DNA from: a virus
IMG/VR virus record: IMGVR_UViG_3300032092_002775
Location: 1 to 21,373 of that record
Reading direction: 5' to 3' (one strand)
Length of the DNA: 21,373 nucleotides
Under the pieces are notes generated by a model, which did not search any database, had not been told where the DNA came from, and saw nothing but the letters and a program-made list of their open reading frames with translations. Positions 1-6,600 of this stretch are shown here, in pieces. A program made the translations under genes and the position numbers. Each line of letters opens with the position of its first letter. Position 1 is the first letter of the stretch.

Positions 1-110
1 ACGCCGTGACTCTCAACAATGCCCAAGACATCACTCAGGCACTGATCCGCGGCTTCGGCAGTAGATGACTCCAACAGCTTATCGACCCCTACCATGACTA
101 TTTTTGGCAT
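1..110 (-). CDS. Partial small protein, cut by the left edge
   Basis: The frame opens with ATG at 110 and stays open to base 1, giving at least 36 residues that begin MPKIVMVGVDKLLESS. It overlaps the last 13 bases of the DUF1289 gene, a tight overlap typical of this minus-strand arm. The ribosome-binding site is weak (AGAAAG upstream), so translation may depend on coupling to the gene before it. The visible part is not recognised; a short hydrophobic strand (IVMVGV) is followed by a probable helix. No function is assigned. Confidence 0.5.
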   Translation of the reverse strand, partial: MPKIVMVGVDKLLESSTAEAADQCLSDVLGIVESHG

Positions 111-349
111 TGTTTTCTTTCTTCTACGTTTCTCATTATTCGCCTCTTCTCGTCATCGTTGGCGTAATACCAGGCCTCTATCTCGTTCAGCGTACGGAAG
201 CAGCCGTGGCAGATCTTTTTCTCAAAGTCGATCTCGCACACGCTGACGCATGGCGATGTCGGGCAGCCGAATATCACCTCCCAGTTTTTATCAAACTGCT
301 CCTGGTCCTCGATCGGTCGCTGCCTGGATCCCTTACCTGCCTCGTGCAT
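98..349 (-). CDS. DUF1289 family protein (83 aa)
   Basis: This small protein has the DUF1289 signature: SPCVSVCEID (C34, C38) followed by ICHGC (C47, C50), then a helical RTLNEIEAW segment and an acidic EKRRIM stretch. The four cysteines look like a metal or iron-sulphur site, which is inference; the family's role is not established and it is mainly known from proteobacteria. GGAGG lies eight bases before the ATG. Presence in a phage suggests capture from a host. Family assignment is fairly sure, function is not. Confidence 0.8.
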   Translation of the reverse strand: MHEAGKGSRQRPIEDQEQFDKNWEVIFGCPTSPCVSVCEIDFEKKICHGCFRTLNEIEAWYYANDDEKRRIMRNVEERKQCQK

Positions 350-452
350 TTCTGTCCTCCCTGATCCCGATCCAGACGGCCACGGCCATGACCAGGATCA
401 TCCAAAGTAAAAACTCGGCCGGTCCCTCGTAGTAGGCGTGCTTTCCAATCAC
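333..452 (-). CDS. Single-helix membrane micro-protein (39 aa, GTG start)
   Basis: GTG at 452 begins a 39-residue frame: MIGKHAYYEGPAEF, then a hydrophobic stretch (about residues 15-30, LLWMILVMAVAVWIGI), then a charged tail RDRNARGR-like. The GTG overlaps the stop of the preceding gene (ATGTGA), and GGAGG sits five bases upstream, so translational coupling is likely. The gene runs into the start of the DUF1289 gene, closing an otherwise unexplained gap. It is probably an inner-membrane peptide with a short positively charged end. A holin-like or regulatory role is possible but unsupported. Confidence 0.6.
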   Translation of the reverse strand: MIGKHAYYEGPAEFLLWMILVMAVAVWIGIREDRNARGR

Positions 453-643
453 ATCCGCCTCCCGCAGTTAAATGACTGTGTCCCGATCCGAAACGACGAG
501 CTGTACTTGCAGTCGTCCAGGATCCGGCCCTCGGTCACCAGCATCCCGGCCATCACTCCAATAACTAATGCAAAAATCGGGGCCATGGCCTTTGCCCAGT
601 GCCGTCTTACCCACTTCTTCAGTGCGGTTATTTCCTCGTGCAT
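449..643 (-). CDS. Small membrane protein (64 aa)
   Basis: The start chosen is ATG at 643, because GGGAG lies six bases upstream and the ATG shares its A with the TGA stop of the previous gene. The protein has a basic amphipathic N-terminus (KKWVRRHWAK), one membrane helix at about residues 22-38 (APIFALVIGVMAGMLV), and a polar C-terminus with two cysteines. This pattern suggests a single-pass membrane protein. The family is not recognised; spanin, holin or host-envelope modifier are all open. Confidence 0.65.
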   Translation of the reverse strand: MHEEITALKKWVRRHWAKAMAPIFALVIGVMAGMLVTEGRILDDCKYSSSFRIGTQSFNCGRRM

Positions 644-852
644 CACAGTCTCCCGTTCATGGTATCGGCCTTGATGCACTCGGTGATCCAGACGACCTGC
701 ATGTTGGTCGCGTTGGCCACCCAGTACCTCATCATGCCCTCCTCGTTGTCGATGCTGACAATCAGCAGCGTGTCGTTATCCTTGCAGGCCTTGGTGGCCT
801 CGTCCAGCGCCGACAGCGCGGTCCACTTTCCTATGCGGTGTATTTCTGCCAT
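643..852 (-). CDS. Hypothetical protein (69 aa)
   Basis: ATG at 852 is preceded by AGGAG at a good distance. The sequence alternates strands and helices (IGKWTALSALDEATKACKDN, then LLIVSIDN and MRYWVAN), and reads as a small soluble alpha/beta domain of the kind common in phage accessory arms. It has a one-base overlap with the next gene (TGATG). No family recognised. Confidence 0.65.
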   Translation of the reverse strand: MAEIHRIGKWTALSALDEATKACKDNDTLLIVSIDNEEGMMRYWVANATNMQVVWITECIKADTMNGRL

Positions 853-860
853 GTTGACTC

Positions 861-1013
861 CTAAAAGGGTGCCGGCCCGAGCTTGTCGAGCTGTTTCTTT
901 TTGTCTTCCTTCTTGGCGCGCTGGTAGTACTTGACGACCAGCTTGCGCTCCTCGGGCGTTTTAAACGGCCAGTCCCAGCGCTCCTGGGTCATGCCTGATG
1001 GGTGCAATTTCAT
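861..1013 (-). CDS. Hypothetical basic protein (50 aa)
   Basis: ATG at 1013 opens a 50-residue frame, MKLHPSGMTQERWDWPF then a lysine/arginine-rich helix (KLVVKYYQRAKKEDKKK) and LGPAPF. AGGAGAG precedes the start and the ATG overlaps the upstream stop as ATGA. The high positive charge suggests nucleic-acid or protein binding, as inference only. It fills the gap between two better-supported genes and keeps the same strand and overlap style. Confidence 0.6.
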   Translation of the reverse strand: MKLHPSGMTQERWDWPFKTPEERKLVVKYYQRAKKEDKKKQLDKLGPAPF

Positions 1014-1252
1014 TTTTCTCTCCTTCGCATCATCGCACGAGCAATCCAGTCGGCGACTTGAGCTATTTTGTCTGTTTCGCTTCCGGGAATGGTTTCGTGG
1101 TTTCTTACTTCTTTCATAGATTCCGGGTTTGCTAATAATCCTTGCAAGGCATGCGCAGCAAAATAGTCGTGTAAGGTTATGCCTTTGTTGATGTAGTTGT
1201 ACTGTTTGTCTGCATCATTAGCGAATGGGAATGCGTATTCAGTGCGTGTCAT
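1010..1252 (-). CDS. Phage hypothetical protein with ITLHDYFAAHAL motif (80 aa)
   Basis: The start is placed at ATG 1252 (MTRTEYAFPF), with GGAG seven bases before it, not at an ATG 33 bases further upstream that lacks a site. The motif GITLHDYFAAHALQGLL followed by a C-terminal helix ADWIARAMMRRREK is a familiar arrangement in small phage and prophage proteins of unknown role. It is predicted soluble and helical. It overlaps the end of the DUF3310 gene. Confidence 0.7.
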   Translation of the reverse strand: MTRTEYAFPFANDADKQYNYINKGITLHDYFAAHALQGLLANPESMKEVRNHETIPGSETDKIAQVADWIARAMMRRREK

Positions 1253-1460
1253 TGTGTTTCTCCAGTTTAGTGATATACCGATCAAGGTACCAGCGCGCCT
1301 TTTTGAGGTCCTCGATCGGGCAGTGTGATTTGATCCCGGCGCGCGAGATGTACTTTACCACGTTGCCAAGGTGGTACCCAAGACGTTTGGACTCGATAAA
1401 ATCAATGGTCTCGATCCCTCCGGACTTGTAATGGGGTGGGTGGTTGATGATGTCGCTCAT
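1239..1460 (-). CDS. DUF3310 family phage protein (73 aa)
   Basis: The protein matches the DUF3310 pattern along nearly its whole length: NHPPHYKSGGIETIDFIE, then LGNVVKYISRAG, then EDLKKARWYLDR. The family is widespread in phages, often annotated loosely as a nucleotide-kinase-like protein, but no kinase motif is visible here and the role is not established. GAGGAG lies five bases before ATG 1460. The gene overlaps both neighbours by a few bases, so it belongs to the same message. Confidence 0.85.
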   Translation of the reverse strand: MSDIINHPPHYKSGGIETIDFIESKRLGYHLGNVVKYISRAGIKSHCPIEDLKKARWYLDRYITKLEKHNDTH

Positions 1461-1633
1461 GCCTGCTCCTCAAAGTCGAACCACTCGTAGATCTGTTCCA
1501 TGACAGCCGATTCGATGTGGTGCCGCACGTCGTGCTCGGAGGGGTTGTCGTTGTGCTTGTGCGCTCGGTTCCAGCCGATCTCGGTGCCGTCCTCGACGCA
1601 CATCAGAAGCACGCTCTCAAACTTTGGTTTCAT
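1457..1633 (-). CDS. Hypothetical protein (58 aa)
   Basis: The start is ATG 1633, which overlaps the TGA of the AcpS-like gene as ATGA and has AAGGAAGG five bases upstream. The protein begins MKPKFESVLLMCVEDGTEIG and has a histidine-rich centre (RAHKHNDNPSEHDVRHH) and an acidic tail ending FDFEEQA. The cluster of histidines could bind metal, which is inference. No family recognised. Confidence 0.65.
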   Translation of the reverse strand: MKPKFESVLLMCVEDGTEIGWNRAHKHNDNPSEHDVRHHIESAVMEQIYEWFDFEEQA

Positions 1634-2016
1634 GTTGCCTTCCTTTCGCATATAACCGTTGCCGTTACGTAGTCGTCGCTGTCGGAGATGGTGACGTGGT
1701 GCACCCACTCCAGCGAGCCCATCTGGATCGTTGCCTTGCCAGACAGTGCCAGGTAGGGCGCGCCGTCGTCGTGGTTGAGTACTTCCACCTGTCGAACATC
1801 GAGCTGTGGGATCCTGGAGGCCTTGACGAATGCCTCCTTTGCCGCGAATCTCCTGGCCAGGTAGTTCACGGCCAGTAGCTTGTCATCCACCATCTCCGCG
1901 TAGACCTGCAGCTCTCGGTGCCCGAGTACCTGGTGCGCCAGGGCCCACCCCATCTTCTTGGACATGTCCGCGATTCTTTTTATCTGCAGTATGTCGGTGC
2001 CAATGCCGTGTATCAA
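1630..2016 (-). CDS. acpS: Holo-[acyl-carrier-protein] synthase homologue
   Basis: AcpS transfers the 4'-phosphopantetheine arm of coenzyme A onto a serine of acyl carrier protein, using a bound magnesium ion. This 128-residue protein has the usual AcpS length and hallmarks: GIGTDILQIKRI near the N-terminus (D8 as metal ligand), RRFAAKEAFVKA (E61 as second ligand, K65), and GAPYL. The closing motif HVTISDS has Asp where the common form has His (as in SxSH), so activity may be altered. The start is a TTG at 2016 with GGGAGGAG upstream; it overlaps the primase stop as TTGA. It is unusual in a phage, and no carrier protein is visible in the window. Confidence 0.88.
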   Translation of the reverse strand: MIHGIGTDILQIKRIADMSKKMGWALAHQVLGHRELQVYAEMVDDKLLAVNYLARRFAAKEAFVKASRIPQLDVRQVEVLNHDDGAPYLALSGKATIQMGSLEWVHHVTISDSDDYVTATVICERKAT

Positions 2017-4319
2017 AATATCTCCTCCCTGAAATCGCCCAGCGTGTTGACGTACTGCTGCGCGCGCTCGGTGAAGCGTACGCCGCGGTACACGTTGCGC
2101 CGCTCGCCGTTGACGCGGCTGACGGTGCTCTCGATCTGCTTGTCCTGCGTCGCGGCCATGAATCGCCGCTTGAACGTCAGGTCGGTCCCGGGGTTGATGC
2201 TCTTGCGGTGTGCCCAGTGCTTGAACACGGCAAACAGCTCGTCCTTGTCGACCTCTCCGGCAGAGTCCAGGATTAGCACGTCCTCGATGAAGATCTTCAG
2301 CGGATTGGACAGCTCCTCCATCACCTCCAACAGCTCGAGACCGCTCTTGGGCTGCAGGAAGTGACCCCCTCGAGATACGCGGCGGTGCTCGCCCTCCATG
2401 GCCCAGTTAAAGATGCCCGAGAGCTCCTTCATCAGCTTGGTCGCGAGATCCGTATCCTCCCTGCCGTAGAACGAGTGAGTCATCTTCAGGACGATCATGC
2501 GGCCCGTGAGCGCGTTCGAGTTTTCTGTCAGCTGCAGCACCTCGTTGGAGTAGACCACGATACGAGTCGGCAGGTATCCGTTCCATGCCTCCTTGTTCTT
2601 GCGGTTTACAGTAACAGTGTCACCGCCAACAATACGCAGCAGCTGAGAAACAACAGCATTGCGATTTCGATCGGGCGCACGCGCGTCCGTAAACGATGCA
2701 AGTAATTTTCCAAGCCACGGTTGTAGTCCGAACGTGTCACAGAGCTCTCCTAGTTCTGGCGCGACGGTGTTGTGCTGTCCAAGCAGCGCCACCAGCACCT
2801 TGTTGATGGTCCCCTTGCCTGATCGGCGGGGTCCGATTAGATTAAAAAACTTCTGCTGGCGCGTGTCTCCGGAGAGTACGTAGCCGAACATCTCCTGCAG
2901 GCACTGTATCGACTCGGTGTCCTTCTCCCACAGCTGCGAGAGAAACGATTCCCAGGTCGGGCAGGTCGCGGCAGGGTCGTACGAAAAGGGCAGGCTGTTC
3001 TGGGTGAAGAATCCTAAAGAGTGTGGTAGTAGCACCGACTCCTCAAGATGAAATAGTCCATTCTCCACCGAGATGAGCTTACCCGCCTCAGGGCGGCCGT
3101 TCTCGTAGCCCGCAAGCCAGACAGGCGGCTTGGTGTTGGGCGCGTTGCGTAGGTGCGTGAGGGCCTTTGTAGCATCCAGCGCCGCCGAAACCGATGCAGG
3201 GTTTGGAGCGAATGGAATAAGATTCCCACGACGGTCCGTCTTCTGGCAGCGATCAAGGAATTGATAGATCGCGGCCCGTATTGTCGCCTCCTCAATCTGC
3301 TCGTAATGTGTCCCGCGGTATACGTACCAATCGTCGGCGTAGTGTACAAGCTTAACCCCTTCTTCGCATGTGTAGAGAGACTCCAGAAACTGACGCGCGT
3401 GTTCCATCGGGGCCTGGCCGAGTACTATCTCGCCGCGCTCCAGGGCCTCCTGCTTTTTTGTCTGGTTGACCTTGAATATCAGCGATCGCAGCGTGGCACC
3501 GCCCTTCTTGGTAAACGTGTCCCACTTCCGGTCGCACAGCCCCGGGCTGTAGGATCCGCACTTCCCGTCGTTGTCCGACCAGCGGTCCCACAGCTCGAGC
3601 GCCTCGACGTCGCCGTTAAACTGGTGGTGCAGGGCCATCCCGACCGTGATCCACTCGGTATAGCTGCACTCCGGGTCGAAGTGTGGCAGCAGCTCCGTCT
3701 CGACTCGTGCCAGGTCGTACTCCTCGACCGGGGCACGGTAATCCGCGAAGTCGTCGCCGGACTGTTTTACCGTCCGCTCCGGTACGATGGTCGACAGGTC
3801 CTGGGCCTCGGTGGGCAGGTCCCCGCGCACCTTGCGCCCGGTGACGGTGAAGTAGCGCCCGCGTGGGTAGATCTCTATACCCTTCTCGTGGTCGACGTGG
3901 GCATAGCCCAGGTCTGCCCGTGTGAATATCTTCACGCCGGTCCCGGACGGGCTGATCTCCATGTAGCCGTCGACGCTGTCCGCTATGGACTCCGAGTCTG
4001 GGTTTGTGAAGTCTCCCGTCTGGGGGTCGATGCAGTCGTCGAGGTCGATACCGACCAGCTTGTCGGAACCGTCGAAGACGAACCCCACCCCGTCGAATCG
4101 GCCGGTCATGTAGGCGCTCTGGGCGGACAGGAAGTCTGTCCAGGTCTGGGGGTCGTTGCTCTTGGCCGCGCGCTTGTCTGCCTGTACAGGCAGCTTCTTC
4201 CACTTCTTGCCGTCGTTGTCGACGACCTCGACGTAGTCCCACAGGACCCACCTCGGCACCATCTTGAGCGCCATCGGTATGTCCTCGAATATCACCGGCA
4301 GGTTGTTAGGTTTACTCAT
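2013..4319 (-). CDS. Primase-polymerase with SF3 helicase (768 aa)
   Basis: This is the only replication enzyme in the window. The N-terminal part is an archaeo-eukaryotic primase-like domain: GIDLDDC at about 91-97 supplies the DxD metal ligands, SPSGTG at 123-128 and YPRGRYFTVTG at about 151-161 complete the active site. A PriCT-like helical segment (about 210-275, SYTEWITVGMALHHQF) follows. The C-terminal half is a D5/superfamily 3 helicase with Walker A GPRRSGKGT at about 496-504, an acidic Walker B region near D545, a sensor Asn in YSNE near 592, and an arginine finger in LTGRM near 607. The arrangement resembles phage NrS-1 polymerase, which can prime and extend DNA. ATG 4319 is preferred because AAGGGA lies upstream; ATG 4343 has no site. 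Confidence 0.92.
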   Translation of the reverse strand: MSKPNNLPVIFEDIPMALKMVPRWVLWDYVEVVDNDGKKWKKLPVQADKRAAKSNDPQTWTDFLSAQSAYMTGRFDGVGFVFDGSDKLVGIDLDDCIDPQTGDFTNPDSESIADSVDGYMEISPSGTGVKIFTRADLGYAHVDHEKGIEIYPRGRYFTVTGRKVRGDLPTEAQDLSTIVPERTVKQSGDDFADYRAPVEEYDLARVETELLPHFDPECSYTEWITVGMALHHQFNGDVEALELWDRWSDNDGKCGSYSPGLCDRKWDTFTKKGGATLRSLIFKVNQTKKQEALERGEIVLGQAPMEHARQFLESLYTCEEGVKLVHYADDWYVYRGTHYEQIEEATIRAAIYQFLDRCQKTDRRGNLIPFAPNPASVSAALDATKALTHLRNAPNTKPPVWLAGYENGRPEAGKLISVENGLFHLEESVLLPHSLGFFTQNSLPFSYDPAATCPTWESFLSQLWEKDTESIQCLQEMFGYVLSGDTRQQKFFNLIGPRRSGKGTINKVLVALLGQHNTVAPELGELCDTFGLQPWLGKLLASFTDARAPDRNRNAVVSQLLRIVGGDTVTVNRKNKEAWNGYLPTRIVVYSNEVLQLTENSNALTGRMIVLKMTHSFYGREDTDLATKLMKELSGIFNWAMEGEHRRVSRGGHFLQPKSGLELLEVMEELSNPLKIFIEDVLILDSAGEVDKDELFAVFKHWAHRKSINPGTDLTFKRRFMAATQDKQIESTVSRVNGERRNVYRGVRFTERAQQYVNTLGDFREEIF

Positions 4320-4373
4320 AGATTTTCCCTTGTGTTGCGTCATTCTAGGTCTGGTCGTTTTGGTGTGTCAATA

Positions 4374-4388
4374 CGGCAAAATTTGCCG
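4374..4388. promoter_or_regulatory. Palindromic operator-like site, copy 1
   Basis: The 15-mer CGGCAAAATTTGCCG has seven-base arms (CGGCAAA / TTTGCCG) around one base. It lies about 55 bases upstream of the primase start, on the side where its promoter or leader would be. A near-identical 15-mer is at 4601-4615, differing at one base. Binding by a repressor is inference. Confidence 0.4.
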
Positions 4389-4442
4389 TTTTTGATTGTC
4401 GGCCACTTACGATCCAAAGTTAAAGTCAATTCTCGAATATTG

Positions 4443-4579
4443 CCGGGGTTGCGGGGGTAGTAGGGGTCTAAACGTAATTATTCGTTTTTAAATTAAAAAT
4501 TAAAAATGAAATTATTCTGGACCGACCTCACATAGACCCCCGCTACCCCTACTACCCCTGACAAATGTCCGGACAAGTT
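4443..4579. repeat. AT-rich imperfect palindrome with G-rich nonamer arms, copy 1
   Basis: Two 28-base arms (4443-4470 and 4533-4560) made of GGGGTAGTA-like nonamers face each other across a 62-base AT-rich centre rich in TTTTTAAAT and AAAAAT. A conserved tail, ACAAATGT then CGGACAAGTT, follows and touches the stop of the next gene. A second copy with the same order is at 12632-12766, in the same orientation. Iteron-like arms beside an AT-rich core fit a replication origin or a strong regulatory hairpin; which one cannot be decided from sequence. It lies directly upstream of the primase gene. Confidence 0.7.
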
Positions 4580-4745
4580 AGGCACGGTTCAGGTAGCGAT
4601 CGGCAAAAATTGCCGCCGCCAGATACATATCCTTGGCCGCCTGTTCCATCTCGAGCGCCAACGACTCGGCCATTCGCTTGGCGTAGTAGTTGGTCCCTGC
4701 CTGGGCAAGCATAAACTTTAGGATAAGCTCTTCACGTGTTTCCAT
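4578..4745 (-). CDS. Hypothetical helical protein (55 aa)
   Basis: ATG 4745 has AAGGAG eight bases upstream. The 55-residue product starts METREELILKFMLAQAGTN and is predicted almost wholly helical (AKRMAESLALEMEQAAKDMYLAAAIF-like heptads, given in part), ending YLNRA. It may be a small coiled-coil or DNA-associated protein; no family is recognised. Its stop lies in the tail of the palindromic element, and the operator-like 15-mer at 4601-4615 falls inside its coding sequence. Confidence 0.65.
   Translation of the reverse strand: METREELILKFMLAQAGTNYYAKRMAESLALEMEQAAKDMYLAAAIFADRYLNRA
4601..4615. promoter_or_regulatory. Palindromic operator-like site, copy 2
   Basis: CGGCAAAAATTGCCG differs from the 4374-4388 site at one base and has arms CGGCAA / TTGCCG. 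It is inside the 55-residue gene, so codon constraint could explain part of it. The two sites flank the AT-rich palindromic element, 227 bases apart, which could allow looping; this is inference. Confidence 0.3.
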
Positions 4746-4761
4746 GTTAGTGACTCCTTGG

Positions 4762-4962
4762 TTAGTTAATTGGGATAAAATTTTTGCGTTTTAAGACGTC
4801 CGTGAACCACTCCCTGAACTCTGCCCTTGCCTCTGGGCTCTGGACGTCGTACGGGCCGCATATCGCGTCCAGGACGTGCTCTCCGGTCTCGGAGTCGTTT
4901 GCCACGATCCGCTGCAGTATGCCGCGATCGTCGTGCACCTCGATCAGTCTGACCTTTTTCAA
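4762..4962 (-). CDS. Hypothetical protein (66 aa, TTG start)
   Basis: The real coding part begins KKVRLIEVHDDRG and ends RKNFIPIN. The start is placed at TTG 4962, which overlaps the stop of the sigma-like gene (TTGA) and has GAGGAG eight bases upstream; the frame further upstream is a shadow of the sigma gene. The product looks like a small alpha/beta domain with strands VRLIEVH and LQRIVAND and a C-terminal helix EARAEFREWFTDVLKR. Because it is coupled to the sigma gene it could be a partner or anti-sigma, but nothing in the sequence proves this. Confidence 0.65.
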   Translation of the reverse strand: MKKVRLIEVHDDRGILQRIVANDSETGEHVLDAICGPYDVQSPEARAEFREWFTDVLKRKNFIPIN

Positions 4963-5531
4963 TCCTCGCTCTCCTCTTGAAATTTTTCCTGATTGAATGA
5001 CTCCAGCGATGCCGGCTCCCTGGATATGTGCTCCCTGAGCTCGTCCAGGCGGCTGACGTGGACCTTGAGACGGTCGGCCAGCTCGGCGTCGGTGGGCTCC
5101 CTTCTCAGCTCCTGGCTCATGGCCCGCTCGGTGTACTTCATGCGCCGTATCTCCTCGGCCACGTTGACGGGGACCCGGATCAGGCTCCACTCGTTATCAA
5201 GGGCCCTCCTCACGCCCTTGAGAATGAACGGCTTTGCGTACGTCGCGAACCGGGCACCATTCTTCGGGGTCCACTTCTTGGCGGCTCGGATCAGCGCCTC
5301 GTTGCCCATGGCGATGAGATCCTCGAACGGCACCGCCCCGTGGTGCCATGCCGGTGTCTCCTTGACGACCGAAACGACAAACCTGAGGTTGTGCCGTACA
5401 AGTTTCTCCAGCGCGGCGTTGTCTCCGGAGGCGATCATGCCGGCCAGCCGCTCCTCCTCCTCGAGCGGCAGGGGCTGTACCGAGTACAGCCGGCCCAAAT
5501 AGCTTGATATGGCGGATCGGTCACTTGGCAA
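4959..5531 (-). CDS. Sigma-70-like factor lacking region 4 (190 aa)
   Basis: Sigma factors direct RNA polymerase to promoters. Region 1.2 is seen at about 8-35, region 2 at 44-111 (HNLRFVVSVVKE, then PFEDLIAMGNEALIRAAKKW and GARFATYA) and region 3 at about 119-176 (RVPVNVAEEIRRMKY, REPTDAELADRL, REPASLES). The protein then ends in an acidic tail (FQEESED), so region 4, which reads the -35 box and binds the beta flap, is absent. The paired tryptophans of region 2.3 used in promoter melting are replaced (ATYAKPFILKG). It may read only -10-type signals, or act as a modified or inhibitory sigma. The start is TTG 5531 with GGAG nine bases upstream; it overlaps the preceding gene. Confidence 0.85.
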   Translation of the reverse strand: MPSDRSAISSYLGRLYSVQPLPLEEEERLAGMIASGDNAALEKLVRHNLRFVVSVVKETPAWHHGAVPFEDLIAMGNEALIRAAKKWTPKNGARFATYAKPFILKGVRRALDNEWSLIRVPVNVAEEIRRMKYTERAMSQELRREPTDAELADRLKVHVSRLDELREHISREPASLESFNQEKFQEESED

Positions 5532-5655
5532 AATAGTAGCTCCCTGCGACCATCAGCAGCCCGATCACGATCATGGCGATGTGCTCGCCTGAGTAACCCC
5601 CGACGCTCATCAGCCAGCCAAGAAATGCCATAAAAAATCCGACGGCTCTCATCAT
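5521..5655 (-). CDS. Two-helix membrane protein (44 aa)
   Basis: The start is one of two adjacent ATGs (5655 or 5652); GGGAG lies just upstream of both. The product, MMRAVGFFMAFLGWLM, a short GGYSGEH turn, then IAMIVIGLLMVAGSYYF and AK, reads as two membrane helices with a tight loop. Two short helices would suit a holin-like or small membrane regulator role, but position beside a sigma factor gives no direct support. The stop overlaps the start of the sigma-like gene. Confidence 0.65.
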   Translation of the reverse strand: MMRAVGFFMAFLGWLMSVGGYSGEHIAMIVIGLLMVAGSYYFAK

Positions 5656-5735
5656 ATAACTCCCGTAAGTTTCAGGACCGCGGCCACGATCATGGCCACC
5701 CACAACAGCAACATCAGCGGCTCATCGTACTGCAT
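5652..5735 (-). CDS. Single-helix membrane micro-protein (27 aa)
   Basis: ATG 5735 is preceded by AAAGGAGAG, one of the better ribosome-binding sites in this arm. The frame encodes MQYDEPLMLLLWVAMIVAAV followed by LKLTGVI, a short acidic end and one hydrophobic helix. Its TGA overlaps the start of the following two-helix membrane gene, and its own start overlaps the end of the preceding gene. Strong initiation signals and perfect tiling with neighbours support it despite its size. Confidence 0.6.
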   Translation of the reverse strand: MQYDEPLMLLLWVAMIVAAVLKLTGVI

Positions 5736-5943
5736 GCTTTCTCTCCTTTGCGATGCACCAGTCCAGCGTGCGCTCTGCGTTCTTTCGTTGGCTCTCCTCG
5801 TCGTTTAAGTCGTCAAACTCGTAGACGTAGAGCGGCTCGTTGTCCTGGAGTACGGCCCACGCGTTGTGCGTGCCGTCGTACGTGGCTCGGATGTCGTTGA
5901 CGTCGGCCGGGACGAATGCCGGGGCAAGCTTAAACTGGCTCAT
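5722..5943 (-). CDS. Hypothetical protein (73 aa)
   Basis: ATG 5943 has GGAGG six bases upstream and overlaps the previous stop as ATGA. The sequence has strand-like parts (AWAVLQDNEPLYVYEFDDL) and a C-terminal helix (AERTLDWCIAKERKHAVR), suggesting a small soluble domain. No family recognised. Confidence 0.65.
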   Translation of the reverse strand: MSQFKLAPAFVPADVNDIRATYDGTHNAWAVLQDNEPLYVYEFDDLNDEESQRKNAERTLDWCIAKERKHAVR

Positions 5944-6242
5944 ATCGCCTCCATGTGTCGTGCGTACTCCTCGCCGTGGATGTCGGCCACGTACTCAAAC
6001 GAGCCCTTGGTCCCGCGCTTTACCTCGTCGCGTGACGGGATGCGTGATCCCCAGTAGTCGCGTGTGTGCTCGCGGCCCAGCATGCAGTGACCGTCTTCCA
6101 GTGCCTGCATCATGGCACGCCCGTAGGATCCCTGCATGCGCCATGCGTGGAGTGAGTTGATCGCGCGCTGCAGGCTCTCGAAGTACTGCTCCTGGGTCTC
6201 GGCGCCGCTCTCAATGGTGTCGATGTCTGTCGTGTCGAACAT
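5940..6242 (-). CDS. Hypothetical protein (100 aa)
   Basis: ATG 6242 has AAGGAG eight bases upstream. The product begins MFDTTDIDTIESGAETQEQY and is mainly polar and helical, with DYWGSRIPSRDEVKRGTKG in the middle and HGEEYARHMEAI at the end. No membrane segment, no recognised family. It is co-directional with, and overlaps by four bases, the next gene. Confidence 0.65.
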   Translation of the reverse strand: MFDTTDIDTIESGAETQEQYFESLQRAINSLHAWRMQGSYGRAMMQALEDGHCMLGREHTRDYWGSRIPSRDEVKRGTKGSFEYVADIHGEEYARHMEAI

Positions 6243-6255
6243 GTCTATTCTCCTT

Positions 6256-6600
6256 TTATGACCCCAGCGCGAGCTCGATGACTCGCACCGGGAGGTGGTT
6301 TGGGTGGACCATCATATCGTCCCTGCCCGTGTCGCGGTAGCCCTCGAAGAAGTCATGGTGGACGTCTTTTGTGGCCTCCTGCTGCTTCTTGGCGATGGCG
6401 AACAGCTGTCGCCATGTCGGGTTGAGCAGGACCTTTGAACGAAAGGGCCGGCTGTCCTCGCCGCCAAAAAATTGGTCTCGCTCGGCCCGGACCTGGCACA
6501 GCCCGGTGAACGCGACAAGGTTCTGTCGCATCCACCAGCAGCCGACCTGCGGGTCGAAGACGCCGCGCTCGAAGTCGTGTGTCGATACGGAGTATCTCAT
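6256..6600 (-). CDS. Hypothetical protein (114 aa)
   Basis: ATG 6600 overlaps the upstream TGA as ATGA, with a G-rich run (GGGGG) before it as the likely ribosome-binding site. The sequence carries a compact aromatic motif, DPQVGCWWMRQNLVAFTGLC, and a helical AIAKKQQEATKD stretch. No catalytic motif can be named. Likely cytosolic. No family recognised. Confidence 0.65.
   Translation of the reverse strand: MRYSVSTHDFERGVFDPQVGCWWMRQNLVAFTGLCQVRAERDQFFGGEDSRPFRSKVLLNPTWRQLFAIAKKQQEATKDVHHDFFEGYRDTGRDDMMVHPNHLPVRVIELALGS

Noticed and set aside
3153-4460. Long plus-strand open frame (435 codons) opposite the primase
   Set aside because: It mirrors the primase codons, has no ribosome-binding site and its product has no domain sense; the minus-strand gene has clear motifs.
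5595-5620. Minus-strand CTGATGAG near 5610 as a hammerhead core
   Set aside because: No GAAA follows at a proper distance and no stem I partner is seen; it is in a membrane-protein gene.
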